NCBI GenBank assembly: GCA_963784885.1
Contig: CAWATA010000006.1
Span: 1 to 64,000 of the forward strand
From: RHKX01 sp963784885
GTDB lineage: Bacteria > Actinomycetota > Thermoleophilia > Solirubrobacterales > 70-9
Length of the DNA stretch: 64,000 nucleotides
Direction of reading: 5' to 3'
Both the position numbers and the translations under genes were made by a program. The notes beneath the pieces were generated by a model, which worked only from the letters and a program-made list of their open reading frames with translations, was not told the origin of the DNA and did no database searches. Positions 1 to 8,112 of this stretch are shown piece after piece (within the stretch, counting starts at the first letter, position 1; each line of letters begins with the position of its first letter).

Positions 1-2
1 AT

Positions 3-464
3 CGAGGGTATCTGAGCTTGCCATGGGTCGTCCTGGCCGCGTTCGTGGGAAGTCTTTGTGGCGACCAAGTCTACTTCCTGGTGGGCCGGAAGAAAGGCCA
101 TTCCTTGCTGCAGAAGCGGCCTTGGTGGCAGGCCAATCTGGGCAGAGTCTCGAAGTTCATGTCGCAGAACCAGACACTGCTCATTCTTGGTTTTCGTTTT
201 TTCTACGGATTGCGCACGATCATTCCTTTTGCTTTCGGCATGAGTCCTGTACGAACCGCGCATTTTGTCCTTCTCAACAGCGTCGGTGCTCTGGTCTGGG
301 CTGTTGTCGTGGGAACGGCTGGCTACCTCTTCGGGACGACCCTGGAGGCCCTTATGGGGCGTGTCGATCACATCGAGCGCCAGGTGATTATGACCATCGC
401 CGCAACTGGAATCGTTATCTGGGCGTTCCACACGTTCAGAAAGAGAAGGAATCCAAAAAGTTGA
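3..464 (+). CDS. DedA-family membrane protein, 5' end cut by window edge
   Basis: The reading frame is open to the left edge, so the first TTG (18) or any internal start is not the true start. About 150 residues remain of a family usually near 200. What is left shows a hydrophobic opening followed by GSLCGDQVYFLVGR, the Arg/Gly-rich FRFFYGLRTIIPFAFGMS segment typical of DedA (SNARE-associated/VTT) proteins, and a final membrane helix ending in a basic tail (RKRRNPKS). DedA proteins sit in the inner membrane and are linked to lipid carrier flipping and proton-motive-force homeostasis; the substrate here is not deducible. It converges with the next gene with only 14 bases between. Confidence 0.8.
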   Translation, partial: RGYLSLPWVVLAAFVGSLCGDQVYFLVGRKKGHSLLQKRPWWQANLGRVSKFMSQNQTLLILGFRFFYGLRTIIPFAFGMSPVRTAHFVLLNSVGALVWAVVVGTAGYLFGTTLEALMGRVDHIERQVIMTIAATGIVIWAFHTFRKRRNPKS

Positions 465-478
465 CGCGGCAGACATGA

Positions 479-919
479 CTAGGGCTTCAGATCCGCTGGG
501 GGGCTCTCCAATCGACAGAGCTGCCAGAATATCTGCCAACTTCCATTTGTACACTGGCCGATCCACAGATTGTTGCCCGTCATGAGCCCAGCGTCGCTTG
601 CCAAGGGCACAACCCTCATTTTCCATTTTTCTCGAACGAAGACCCAATCCTGAGCAAACTGATATTCCGGGATATACCGAGTAATCTGAGGCTTCAACTG
701 AGTGAAGAAATCTTCGTAATAGCCCTCGACGGCCGTTCTCCCGGCCAGCTCCGGCCCGGTCGGCGGGACGTGAAGGGTATCCTCCCGGTAAAATAAGGCG
801 AGTCTTGGCGCATCTCCAGCGTTGAATGCAGCGAGGTAATCGTCTAAGAAGCGTTCGAAACGTGTCTTCTGAATGTCGTGGTTCAGCTTTGATTCTTTGA
901 AGAACTGGGTCCGCAACAC
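479..919 (-). CDS. NTF2/SnoaL-like domain protein, N-terminus uncertain
   Basis: About 146 residues with the cone-shaped NTF2-like pattern: helix FLDDYLAAFNAGDAPRLA, a strand with YREDTLHVPP, GRTAVEGYYEDFF, and a closing GSWQIFWQLCRL strand. Members are small ligand-binding proteins or isomerases/hydrolases; no catalytic role can be assigned. The only start in this frame is TTG. In the neighbouring frame just upstream (from about 976) a short peptide starts at an ATG behind a GCAGGAG-type ribosome site, is hydrophobic and reaches Cys-Cys, much like a lipoprotein signal. A one-base frameshift near 900 would join it to this domain, so the native product may be an exported lipoprotein. Confidence 0.6.
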   Translation of the reverse strand: MLRTQFFKESKLNHDIQKTRFERFLDDYLAAFNAGDAPRLALFYREDTLHVPPTGPELAGRTAVEGYYEDFFTQLKPQITRYIPEYQFAQDWVFVREKWKMRVVPLASDAGLMTGNNLWIGQCTNGSWQIFWQLCRLESPPADLKP

Positions 920-1270
920 CCAAACAGGTAAGGCACCAGGACTGTCACTCTACTCATCGGACTCTGCTCCTGCCTGCCGCCCTCTCCCGTTGTACGAAAG
1001 AGCAATGTGACGGCGGTTCTCATTTCAGGCATCAGTCTGACGACTGATGTTGAATCGGTACGACGGAGAATAGCCGTATGCTTCTTTGGGGTCACGATCG
1101 TCTCGATATTGCAGTCGGCGATTGGACAGCAAGTCCGGCGACGGTCCTCATTGCGTTAGATTCTAAAGAAAGCATTCTTCGACCCTTGCGTACGTCCACG
1201 AGAAATGCTAGTTTTTGCGATAAGATCGACAATGACTCTCAGCAAAGGAATATGATAGCGAAGTCTTGAT
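920..1270. other. Intergenic stretch without a convincing gene
   Basis: About 350 bases between the NTF2-like gene and the HtrA-like frame. Short open frames here lack protein character except for the possible lipoprotein leader of the NTF2-like gene on the minus strand (about 900-976). Promoters for both divergent genes should lie here, but I could not pick out convincing -35/-10 pairs. Confidence 0.5.
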
Positions 1271-2947
1271 ATGGGGAGAGGCGTTAAGCAAGGGCGCCCC
1301 AAGTCGGGGGCGATTGGGAAGGCTTTGACTCAACGCTTCGGGACGGGGTTCGACCAGGTGCAGTTTTGGAGAGTTCCGAGAGCTTTGGGCGGCTCGTCCT
1401 GTGAGGACGGCCGTTCTTTGAGGGAGGTGGACAATAGCAAGTCCCAAGAAATCGATGGTTTTCTGGGTTGTGATTCCAGTTCTGGCCTTTTTCACGTGGG
1501 TCTGGTGGTTTCCCCGGGGCGTAGTCTGCCGACCGCTGGTCTGATTGCACCCATCTCTTCCGGAGAAGCTACCGCTTCCTCGGAACAGGGGAAGTCCCTG
1601 GCCATCCAGCTCAGTGAAGCTTTTGAGGAAGCGGCAGGAAGAGTCAGCGTGTCGGTGGTACCCATTTTTGCGGAGCGGGTGGTGGAAACTCGAAGCCCCT
1701 TTGGGATGCCCGACTCGCCGCTGCAGGATTTCTTCGGAGACGACTTCCTGCACCGGTTCTTTGGTGCACCGCCCGAGGGTCAGAGGCAAACGGTTCGAAG
1801 CATGGGATCGGGGCGTCATTGTAACGGGAGATGGCTACATTTTGACGAACATCATGTAGTCGAAGGAGCGGACAATCTGACGGTCGTACTGGACGACGGG
1901 CGGAAACTAAAGGCCAAGATCGTCGGCACGGATCCACCGACCGATGTGGGGGTGATCAAGGTAGAAGGTTCCAACCTTTCCGAAGCGACACTGGGAAATT
2001 CCGACGACGTCCGGGTCGGCCAATGGATAATTGCAGTGGGGAACCCTTTTCAGTTGTTGCACACGGTGACGGCGGGTATCATCTCCGCGAAGGGTCGGTC
2101 GGCCATGGGGCTGGCCGACTATGAAGATTTCATTCAGACGGATGCTTCCATCAACCCCGGCAACAGCGGTGGTGCTCTGGCGGATCTGGACGGATGTGTG
2201 ATTGGGATTAACACGGCGATCGGAAGTCCCACGGGAGGCAATGTGGGGATTGGATTTGCTATCCCCATTAACATGGCGAAGGCTGTTATGGATTCGCTCG
2301 TTTCCGAGGGCCAGGTGTCCAGGGGTTATCTTTCTTTAATTCCTCAGGACATTGACGAGAATCTGGCAGCGGCTATGGGACTCAAGTCTACGGAAGGAGC
2401 GCTGGTAGCGGATGTAACCGCAGGTGGTCCGGCGGATAAAGGGGGCATTCAGCGGGGCGATGTGATTGTGGAGGTAGATGGTCAGAAGGTGACCAACGCC
2501 ACTCAACTGCGAAACCTGGTGGCTCGGGCTTCACCCGGCAAGGAAGTTCGAATGAAAGTGCTTCGTAACGGACGCGAACAGGAACTGCGGGTGACATTGG
2601 GTGAACGACCCAAAGAGTTGGCTGCGCAAAGTCCAGAGGCGAGACAACCCGAGTCACGGCTGAGCGAGAGACTCGGTCTTACGATCCAGGACCTGACTCC
2701 CGATATCGCCCGACAGTTAGGTTACGAGGGCCGAAGCGGAGCGGTTGTGGCCGGAGTGGCAGCGGGAAGTCCAGCGGAAGAGGCGGGACTGCAGCGCGGC
2801 GACCTGATCGAGGAGGTCAGCAGAAACAAAATCCAAAGTCCGGCCGAGTTTGAAAGGTTGATTTCCTCGGCCAAATCGGGTCAGCAGATACCGCTGGTGG
2901 TTCGACGAGGACCAGGGGTGTTTTTTGCAGCGGTTAAGATGCCCTAG
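1271..2947 (+). CDS. HtrA/DegP-like serine protease with two PDZ domains, frame damaged
   Basis: Trypsin-fold protease followed by two PDZ domains (about residues 335-450 and 460-555). Visible triad: His in HHVVEG, Asp in TDVGVIKV, Ser in NPGNSGGAL. HtrA proteins degrade or refold misfolded envelope proteins. The first 85 or so residues of this open frame do not look like protein. A plausible membrane anchor (MVFWVVIPVLAFFTWVWW) lies in another frame from 1455, preceded by a good GGGAGGT site at 1422-1428, and ends at a TGA near 1540. Near the catalytic His, an extra base at about 1814 and a missing base at about 1850 replace the usual GVIVTGDGYILTN segment with RHCNGRWLHFDE before the frame recovers. 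Three indels in one gene mean a decaying gene or uncorrected sequence error. The true start is probably near 1434-1455, not 1271. Confidence 0.75.
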   Translation: MGRGVKQGRPKSGAIGKALTQRFGTGFDQVQFWRVPRALGGSSCEDGRSLREVDNSKSQEIDGFLGCDSSSGLFHVGLVVSPGRSLPTAGLIAPISSGEATASSEQGKSLAIQLSEAFEEAAGRVSVSVVPIFAERVVETRSPFGMPDSPLQDFFGDDFLHRFFGAPPEGQRQTVRSMGSGRHCNGRWLHFDEHHVVEGADNLTVVLDDGRKLKAKIVGTDPPTDVGVIKVEGSNLSEATLGNSDDVRVGQWIIAVGNPFQLLHTVTAGIISAKGRSAMGLADYEDFIQTDASINPGNSGGALADLDGCVIGINTAIGSPTGGNVGIGFAIPINMAKAVMDSLVSEGQVSRGYLSLIPQDIDENLAAAMGLKSTEGALVADVTAGGPADKGGIQRGDVIVEVDGQKVTNATQLRNLVARASPGKEVRMKVLRNGREQELRVTLGERPKELAAQSPEARQPESRLSERLGLTIQDLTPDIARQLGYEGRSGAVVAGVAAGSPAEEAGLQRGDLIEEVSRNKIQSPAEFERLISSAKSGQQIPLVVRRGPGVFFAAVKMP

Positions 2948-2975
2948 GGAAAAGTCTGGACTATTGAACTGATCT

Positions 2976-3022
2976 AGCGGAAGCTAGAGGTTCGGATTCG
3001 GCCGCGCTGACTAGCTTCCGCT
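2976..3022 (+). terminator. 12-bp perfect inverted repeat after the HtrA-like gene
   Basis: Arms AGCGGAAGCTAG (2976-2987) and CTAGCTTCCGCT (3011-3022) match perfectly around a 23-base loop. It starts 28 bases after the stop codon. No T-run follows, so it may be a Rho-assisted terminator or an RNA-stability hairpin; alternatively it is an operator for the next gene. Confidence 0.45.
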
Positions 3023-3096
3023 CAGGCAGTCGATGAACGCACGGGAGAGAGACGTGGTTGTGGGCTCTTTTTTCGACTAGATGGAGGTGAAGTGCA

Positions 3097-4203
3097 ATGA
3101 GGTGGTCGTGGAGAATTGGAAAGCTCGCCGGGATCGGCGTCTACATGCACTTTACGTTTCTGATCCTGCTGGGCTGGGTAGCCTTGGCACACTATTTCCA
3201 GAGGAGGAATGTCGGCGATGCCATTGATGGGCTGATCTTCATCGTCGCGCTCTTTGCCATTGTTGTGCTGCATGAATTAGGCCATGCGCTGATGGCGAGG
3301 AAGTTCGGTATCCCAACTCGTGACATTACACTGCTGCCGATTGGGGGCGTTGCACGTCTGGAGCGGATGCCAGAAGAGCCAAAGCAGGAACTGCTCGTTG
3401 CTCTAGCGGGTCCTGCGGTGAATGTGCTTCTGGCAGCCGTATTGCTGCTCTATTTACTGCCCTCGTCGGCGTTGTCTCACTTCAATCAGGTGGAGATAAC
3501 CGGTGGTGATTTTCTCTCCAAACTGCTTTGGATCAATGTAGCTTTGGCTGGTTTCAATCTGATCCCAGCTTTCCCCATGGATGGCGGGAGAGTGCTTCGG
3601 GCACTGCTGGCCACAAGGATGGATTACGTGCGGGCAACAAGTATTGCGGCGGCGACAGGGCAAAGTCTAGCCCTTGTTTTTGGTTTTATAGGCCTTTTCT
3701 TCAACCCTTTCCTGGTCTTCATCGCGCTGTTTGTTTGGATGGGAGCGGCTCAGGAATCGAGTATGGTGATGGTCAAGTCGGCTCTTCAAGGAATTCCTGT
3801 CAGCCACCTCATGATCACCAATTTCGACGCTCTGGGCCCAGAGCAGCCCTTGTCTGAGGCTATTCAGAAGGTTCTTGCCGGTTCTCAGCAGGATTTCCCG
3901 GTGCTCGAGAATGGGAGTGTCGTAGGGGTCCTCACTCAGGCAAATCTGCTATCGGCCTTGGCGTCTGGCGGCCAGGAGATCTCGGTCGAAGAAGCGATGG
4001 AGCGAAAGTTTGAAACAGCAGAGACTTCGGAAATGGCGCAGACCGTTTTCGAACGCCTCCAGAGTTGCAACTGCCACTCTCTGCCGGTTTTGAAACAGGG
4101 AAGACTGGTTGGGCTGGTAACCACGAGCAATCTCGGAGAATTCCTCCTGATCCAGAAGGCACTCCATGAGCATCGGGCCGACCTGTCATCCGCTCCGGCG
4201 TGA
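3097..4203 (+). CDS. Site-2 protease (M50 family) with CBS pair
   Basis: Membrane zinc metallopeptidase. HELGH at residues 59-63 supplies two zinc ligands and the catalytic Glu within a membrane helix; the second signature NLIPAFPMDGGRVLRAL (around 153-169) supplies the third ligand Asp. About six hydrophobic segments fill residues 10-220, and two CBS motifs (about 235-360) form the cytosolic tail, the layout of the Rip/SREBP-protease subgroup with CBS domains. CBS pairs usually bind adenosine nucleotides, so energy-state control is possible. Members cut membrane-bound anti-sigma factors or similar substrates; none is identifiable nearby. The ATG is preceded by a strong GGAGGTGAAGTGCA site. 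The gene is intact. Confidence 0.88.
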   Translation: MRWSWRIGKLAGIGVYMHFTFLILLGWVALAHYFQRRNVGDAIDGLIFIVALFAIVVLHELGHALMARKFGIPTRDITLLPIGGVARLERMPEEPKQELLVALAGPAVNVLLAAVLLLYLLPSSALSHFNQVEITGGDFLSKLLWINVALAGFNLIPAFPMDGGRVLRALLATRMDYVRATSIAAATGQSLALVFGFIGLFFNPFLVFIALFVWMGAAQESSMVMVKSALQGIPVSHLMITNFDALGPEQPLSEAIQKVLAGSQQDFPVLENGSVVGVLTQANLLSALASGGQEISVEEAMERKFETAETSEMAQTVFERLQSCNCHSLPVLKQGRLVGLVTTSNLGEFLLIQKALHEHRADLSSAPA

Positions 4204-4213
4204 GGTGCGGTTA

Positions 4214-4245
4214 GCATCCGTCGACTTCATCTCTTTGACGGATGC
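4214..4245 (+). terminator. Hairpin after the site-2 protease gene
   Basis: Perfect 9-bp arms GCATCCGTC and GACGGATGC around a 14-base loop, 10 bases after the stop codon and in the gap between two convergent genes. No clear T-run follows; a terminator role is inferred from position. Confidence 0.5.
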
Positions 4246-4422
4246 CCCTGGTGCCAGCAGATCAGTGCCACCCACAAAAAGAACGGACTACTCTCTTTTC
4301 CTTTTGGAGGCAAAGTAGCAGGCGATCCAGCGATGAGTATCAGGGATAGCCAGTAAGTAGCATCGCTCATCTCATCCGTGCCTCACACTTCCTAAGGACC
4401 AGAATAAGCAGGGCCTCTTCCT

Positions 4423-5898
4423 CTATCCCTCTGCGACCACCCCTTCAGCAATGATAATTTCCACTCTGCGGTTCTTGCTGCGACCATCCGCCGTCGAATT
4501 GCTGGCAAGGGGTCGTTCCATCCCGTATCCCGCTGTCTTCATCCTGTCGCTGCGGATCCCCTGTTCTGCCAGGAAATCGAAAACCGAATCCGCTCGACGT
4601 TCAGACAATCGAAGATTGAAGGAAGCTGTTCCGGTTGAGTCGGTATGACCTTCTACTCGCAGGTTGAGATCCTGCATGATCAGAAGGATGCCGGCCAGCT
4701 TAGCCAGCGCTATAGTTGCATCTGGCTTAAGTGTCGCCTCACCTACGTCGAAAAGGATATCCGGAAGGTTGACAATGAATCCCCTGGCTGACTCGCGCGT
4801 GTCCGCCACCTCTGAAAGAGCGGACTGCAAGCGACCCTGAAGGTCAACCTTTTCCACGCGCAGTTCCTGCATCGAAGACCTCAGGTTAGCCTGCTCTCGG
4901 CGCATTTCCTCGAGACTGGACTCAAGTTGAGCCCGCTCTGCCACCAGGGACTGCTTCTCAGTTTCTATTCGGCCCAGTTCCTGGCGGGCAGACTCCTGCT
5001 CTCGGGTAATACTCTCGATCTGCCTCTCAGCTGTCTGCGCTTTCTCTTCGGCTGCAGAAGCTCTATTCGCCAACGCGGTCATCTCCGCCTGACGCTTAGA
5101 GATCTGATCTTCCAGTTTCTCGATCTCGATCTTGCGCAAGGTCAGGGAGATGGCTTCATTACTGGCCGCCACGGAGCGCCTGGCGTAGCGCTCGGCACCC
5201 TTTCCTCGGGATCTGGTATACATGTGCGTAGCTTGTTCCAGCGAAATGGAAGCCTGGCCGAAAATGTCCTCAGCGTATTTTTCAGCTCCAAGTCCTCGAG
5301 CTTTTTCAAAGACCTTCTCAGCCTGCAGGAGATCTAATGGCTTTTTGCCGTCGTATTTGAAGCTGCCAATATCTTCCACTCCACGAGCCGGAGCCGGACC
5401 AAACGAATTGTAGACAATCTCATCACTGCCAACCGGCGGATCCGCATTTCGGTCATTCCAGAAAATCACCATCTCAGATGGCTCGACCACCTGGAAGTAG
5501 GCTTCGCCAGTAACCACCAAAGCGAAGTTTCTCAGCCCGGTCGAAAACTGAAGTTTGGAGTTCTCTTCCCCAGGCCTAACCCAGAACTCACCAAGATTCT
5601 GAGCGACTCCATCTCGATTGATAGCCCACAGTACGTAACTATTCGTGTCACCACCGAAGAGAACCGCCGGCTTCATTCCTTTGTATTCAAGTTCGATGCG
5701 AAACTGCCCTTCCTCAAATTTCACTTGAGCTTTCATCTCGGCGCCCGGAACTCTCGGAGTCGCCAACATATCGAATTTCACATCTCTGGTTTCGGAAAAG
5801 CGAAGCGGGTAAAGCTTCATTTCCTCTCCCAGCGCAGCAGTAGTGACGGCCGACATGGACAAGAAACTAAACAGAATAGAGAAAAGCTTGTGATTCAT
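4423..5898 (-). CDS. OmpA-domain protein with long coiled coil
   Basis: An exported protein of about 491 residues. A signal peptide (residues 1-24, ending near TAALG) leads to a beta-rich domain (about 25-180) that I do not recognise. A charged helical region with alanine/glutamate-rich coiled coil follows (about 210-360), then a C-terminal OmpA/MotB peptidoglycan-binding domain. The latter shows FDVGEATLKPDA, VEGHTDSTGTASFNLRLSERRAD and the NRRVEIII ending. It probably links the outer membrane or a periplasmic complex to the cell wall. I chose the ATG at 5898 because GAGGT lies nine bases upstream; an in-frame ATG at 5916 lacks this. It suggests a Gram-negative cell envelope. Confidence 0.85.
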   Translation of the reverse strand: MNHKLFSILFSFLSMSAVTTAALGEEMKLYPLRFSETRDVKFDMLATPRVPGAEMKAQVKFEEGQFRIELEYKGMKPAVLFGGDTNSYVLWAINRDGVAQNLGEFWVRPGEENSKLQFSTGLRNFALVVTGEAYFQVVEPSEMVIFWNDRNADPPVGSDEIVYNSFGPAPARGVEDIGSFKYDGKKPLDLLQAEKVFEKARGLGAEKYAEDIFGQASISLEQATHMYTRSRGKGAERYARRSVAASNEAISLTLRKIEIEKLEDQISKRQAEMTALANRASAAEEKAQTAERQIESITREQESARQELGRIETEKQSLVAERAQLESSLEEMRREQANLRSSMQELRVEKVDLQGRLQSALSEVADTRESARGFIVNLPDILFDVGEATLKPDATIALAKLAGILLIMQDLNLRVEGHTDSTGTASFNLRLSERRADSVFDFLAEQGIRSDRMKTAGYGMERPLASNSTADGRSKNRRVEIIIAEGVVAEG

Positions 5899-6155
5899 TG
5901 ATTTTTTACCTCTCAAATTGTTTTAGGACTGCGACCTTGAAGCCACAGGGATGCGTTTTCTGTCAAATTCTTAGGAAACAAGCGGCACTCGCACTCAATT
6001 CAATTTGAATCTGCAATGATTGTACATTAGACAACAGAAGAAAGGCCAAAATTCACATCCCTCCAAAGAATCTGTGATCCCTGAGAGACATTTCTCGTTC
6101 GCATTCCCCTTCCTTGGATTCTTATCGGCATAGGGAGTCGGCGACAGCGGAAAAG
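5899..6155. other. AT-rich upstream region of the OmpA-domain gene
   Basis: About 250 bases, visibly more AT-rich than flanking DNA, expected to hold the promoter of the OmpA-domain gene. A small palindrome ATTCAATTTGAAT lies near 5997-6009. I see no gene here. Confidence 0.4.
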
Positions 6156-6538
6156 CTATGGCCATTCTTCTTTTCCATCTACACTGCCGGAAGATTCGAG
6201 CAACGAGCTATTAGGAATACAGACAATCCTCTCGTCGGAAACTTCAATCTCAGTCGTAACCGTTCCTACTCTTCTCAGCTTCCCACGGTGATCCTTCAAC
6301 TGAATCTGGTTCCCGGGCATGAAGAGGTCACGCGAAGCACGTATCTTCTCGATGCGAAGCTGAGCTTTCTCACGATCTCCTTCCCCCCCAAGGTCTCGCA
6401 TCTAAAGCCCGAGCGGCTTGAGTTCTTCACCCACAGTTCCGAACCGCTGGCCTTGATTCAGGAGACCGCCATTTGTCAGCAGTTCAGCCACAGTCACCTC
6501 TGCAGTCCAAAAGTGACATTCCCACCTGGTCGAATGGT
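6156..6538 (-). pseudogene. Remnant of an MscS-type mechanosensitive channel
   Basis: Reading 6401 down to 6156 gives the beta-domain signature of MscS channels: MPGNQIQLKDHRGKL, VGTVTTEIEV, and RIVCIPNSSLLES. The frame continues upstream past a TAG at about 6402-6404 into further protein-like sequence (AEVTVAELLTNGGLLNQGQ) up to the edge of the repeated CorC segment. No membrane helices and no C-terminal domain are present, so it is a fragment, probably truncated when the adjacent CorC copy arrived. An alternative is a soluble protein that merely resembles the MscS beta domain. Confidence 0.5.
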
Positions 6539-7913
6539 TGCTCAGCAAAACGCTAGTCTTCTTTGATCTCAGCTCTCTTGAAGAGAACCATTCGGATTCT
6601 AGTGGGTTCAGCTTCCAGGACAGTGACTTCATGGGGACCCAGCATCACCTTCTCATCCCGGGCAGGAATGCGGCCAATCTGCTCGACCACCATCCCACCG
6701 ATGGTGTTAGCGTCCGTCTTCGGAAGTTCTATCCCCAGCTGATTGATGACCTCATCTGCGAGACAAGTGGCGTCGATCTGAAACTGGTTTAGACCTTTCT
6801 TTTCGATGGCGGGTCTCTCCTGGTCAAACTCGTCCTGGATAGGGCCAACCAGTTGTTCGATTACGTTCTCGAGAGTGATCATACCCGATACCATTCCATA
6901 CTCGTCGACCAGTAACGTCAGAATGGTGTTATTCTTCTGAAAATCCTTGAGCAGAACTTCCAGCGTTACTGTCTCCGGACGAAAGGTGGGCTTGCGAGCA
7001 AGATCGGCCAGGGTGACCAGTTTCTCCTGCTTGGCGAGGGCCCGAAAGACATCCTTGACATGAACAATTCCGATGACCTGATCAAGATCACCATCGCAAA
7101 GCGGTAAGCGGGTATGGTGAGATTCAGAGGCCTTTCGCAGCTTCTCCTCCATGGAATCATTCTTGTCCAGATAAACAATCTCATTTCGCGGCAGCATGTA
7201 ACGACGTGCGATTTTGTTCTCCAGATCCAGTACGTTTTCAATAATCAGGCGTTCCCTGCGGGTGAAATGCCCCCCCGCTGCTGATTCCAGCAGGATTGCC
7301 CTTACCTCCTCTTCCGTGTGAACAGCCTGATGTCCGGAAACGATTCCTATGCCAAGAGCTTTCAGCAGCAGATTGCTGATCGTATTGACAACCCAAATAA
7401 GAGGCTGAAAGATCCGATAGAAGAGTGTCAAGGGAATCGCAACGGCAAGAGCAGTGGATCTGTATTTCTGTATCGCCAAAATCTTGGGCACTTGTTCACC
7501 TGCGGTGATATGCAGAAGGGTGATGATTAAAAAGGCGATAGGAAAAGCCACAAAATGCACTTGGTCGGCAGGAATCTCCATGCGTCGAAAGATGGGCTCA
7601 ACCATGGTAGCCACCAGCGGTTCTCCCACCCAGCCAAGGCCAAGACTTGCCAGGGTAATTCCAAGTTGACACGCCGAAAGATAGGCATCCAGATGGTCCA
7701 TGATGCTTTCGGTTACCTGCGCAGCCTTACTCCCCTTGCGTGCCAGCAACTTGATCTCTTGCAGCCTTAGCTTCACAAGGGCAAACTCGGCCGCAACAAA
7801 AAAGCCGTTCGCAGCCACCAGCAGCAGCACTAAAGAGATTTTCCAAAACATCTTTGAATGATCCGGTCCAGAGATTATGACAGATTGTCAACGGGTTGTC
7901 CGACGGGCACCGC
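6539..7913. repeat. 1,375-bp repeat, copy 1 (carries a CorC/HlyC-type gene)
   Basis: This segment recurs at 19261-20635 with the same orientation and a constant offset of 12,722 bases. By reading base for base I find three substitutions (7006, 7729, 7780). The repeat spans the whole gene plus 62 bases upstream of its start codon and 14 bases beyond its stop. No terminal inverted repeats, target duplication or transposase are visible. Confidence 0.95.
6553..7851 (-). CDS. CorC/HlyC-type membrane protein with CBS pair, copy 1
   Basis: A protein of 432 residues with the full hemolysin-C/CorC-type architecture. DUF21 (CNNM) membrane domain spans residues 1-185 with about four helices (SLVLLLVAANGFFVAAEFALV at the start), a CBS pair spans about 205-330 (MLPRNEIVYLD, DEYGMVSGMITLENVIEQLVG), and a CorC_HlyC domain ends the protein (IGGMVVEQIGRIPA, VTVLEAEPTRIRMV). 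Relatives such as CorC, MpfA and CNNM handle magnesium or sodium efflux; the ion here is unknown. It differs from copy 2 only at residue 41 (Ser here, Arg there). No obvious Shine-Dalgarno is seen, though the 62-base leader is shared by both copies. Confidence 0.88.
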   Translation of the reverse strand: MFWKISLVLLLVAANGFFVAAEFALVKLRLQEIKLLARKGSKAAQVTESIMDHLDAYLSACQLGITLASLGLGWVGEPLVATMVEPIFRRMEIPADQVHFVAFPIAFLIITLLHITAGEQVPKILAIQKYRSTALAVAIPLTLFYRIFQPLIWVVNTISNLLLKALGIGIVSGHQAVHTEEEVRAILLESAAGGHFTRRERLIIENVLDLENKIARRYMLPRNEIVYLDKNDSMEEKLRKASESHHTRLPLCDGDLDQVIGIVHVKDVFRALAKQEKLVTLADLARKPTFRPETVTLEVLLKDFQKNNTILTLLVDEYGMVSGMITLENVIEQLVGPIQDEFDQERPAIEKKGLNQFQIDATCLADEVINQLGIELPKTDANTIGGMVVEQIGRIPARDEKVMLGPHEVTVLEAEPTRIRMVLFKRAEIKED

Positions 7914-8112
7914 AGCAAATCAGACTTATGAGATTTTGCGACGGTTCTCTCCACCACTGCACGCAGCGGACTGTGGTCTTCCTCACAAAAGCAGGAATAG
8001 CTCTCTCTATAATCCTCCCAGTAGCTTTCTAAACACTGAAGAAACTGTCCTGTTAGGGGTGTCGCGTCGACAGGTGCCACCGAGGTCTTCGGCAAGAGTC
8101 GCCCGCACCCGA
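7914..8112. other. Gap between CorC copy 1 and the ATP-grasp gene
   Basis: About 200 bases. On the minus strand a frame stays open right across it and into the repeat, with protein-like content (FLQCLESYWEDYRESYSCFCEE), possibly the stub of a gene interrupted by the repeat. I cannot assign a family, and no start can be defended. Confidence 0.3.

Noticed and set aside
6114..6566. Plus-strand 150-codon frame opposite the MscS remnant
   Set aside because: The minus strand carries the recognisable MscS pattern; the plus frame has no family features.
6539..7913. Insertion sequence or transposon
   Set aside because: The repeat contains only a transporter-like gene and no terminal inverted repeats or transposase.
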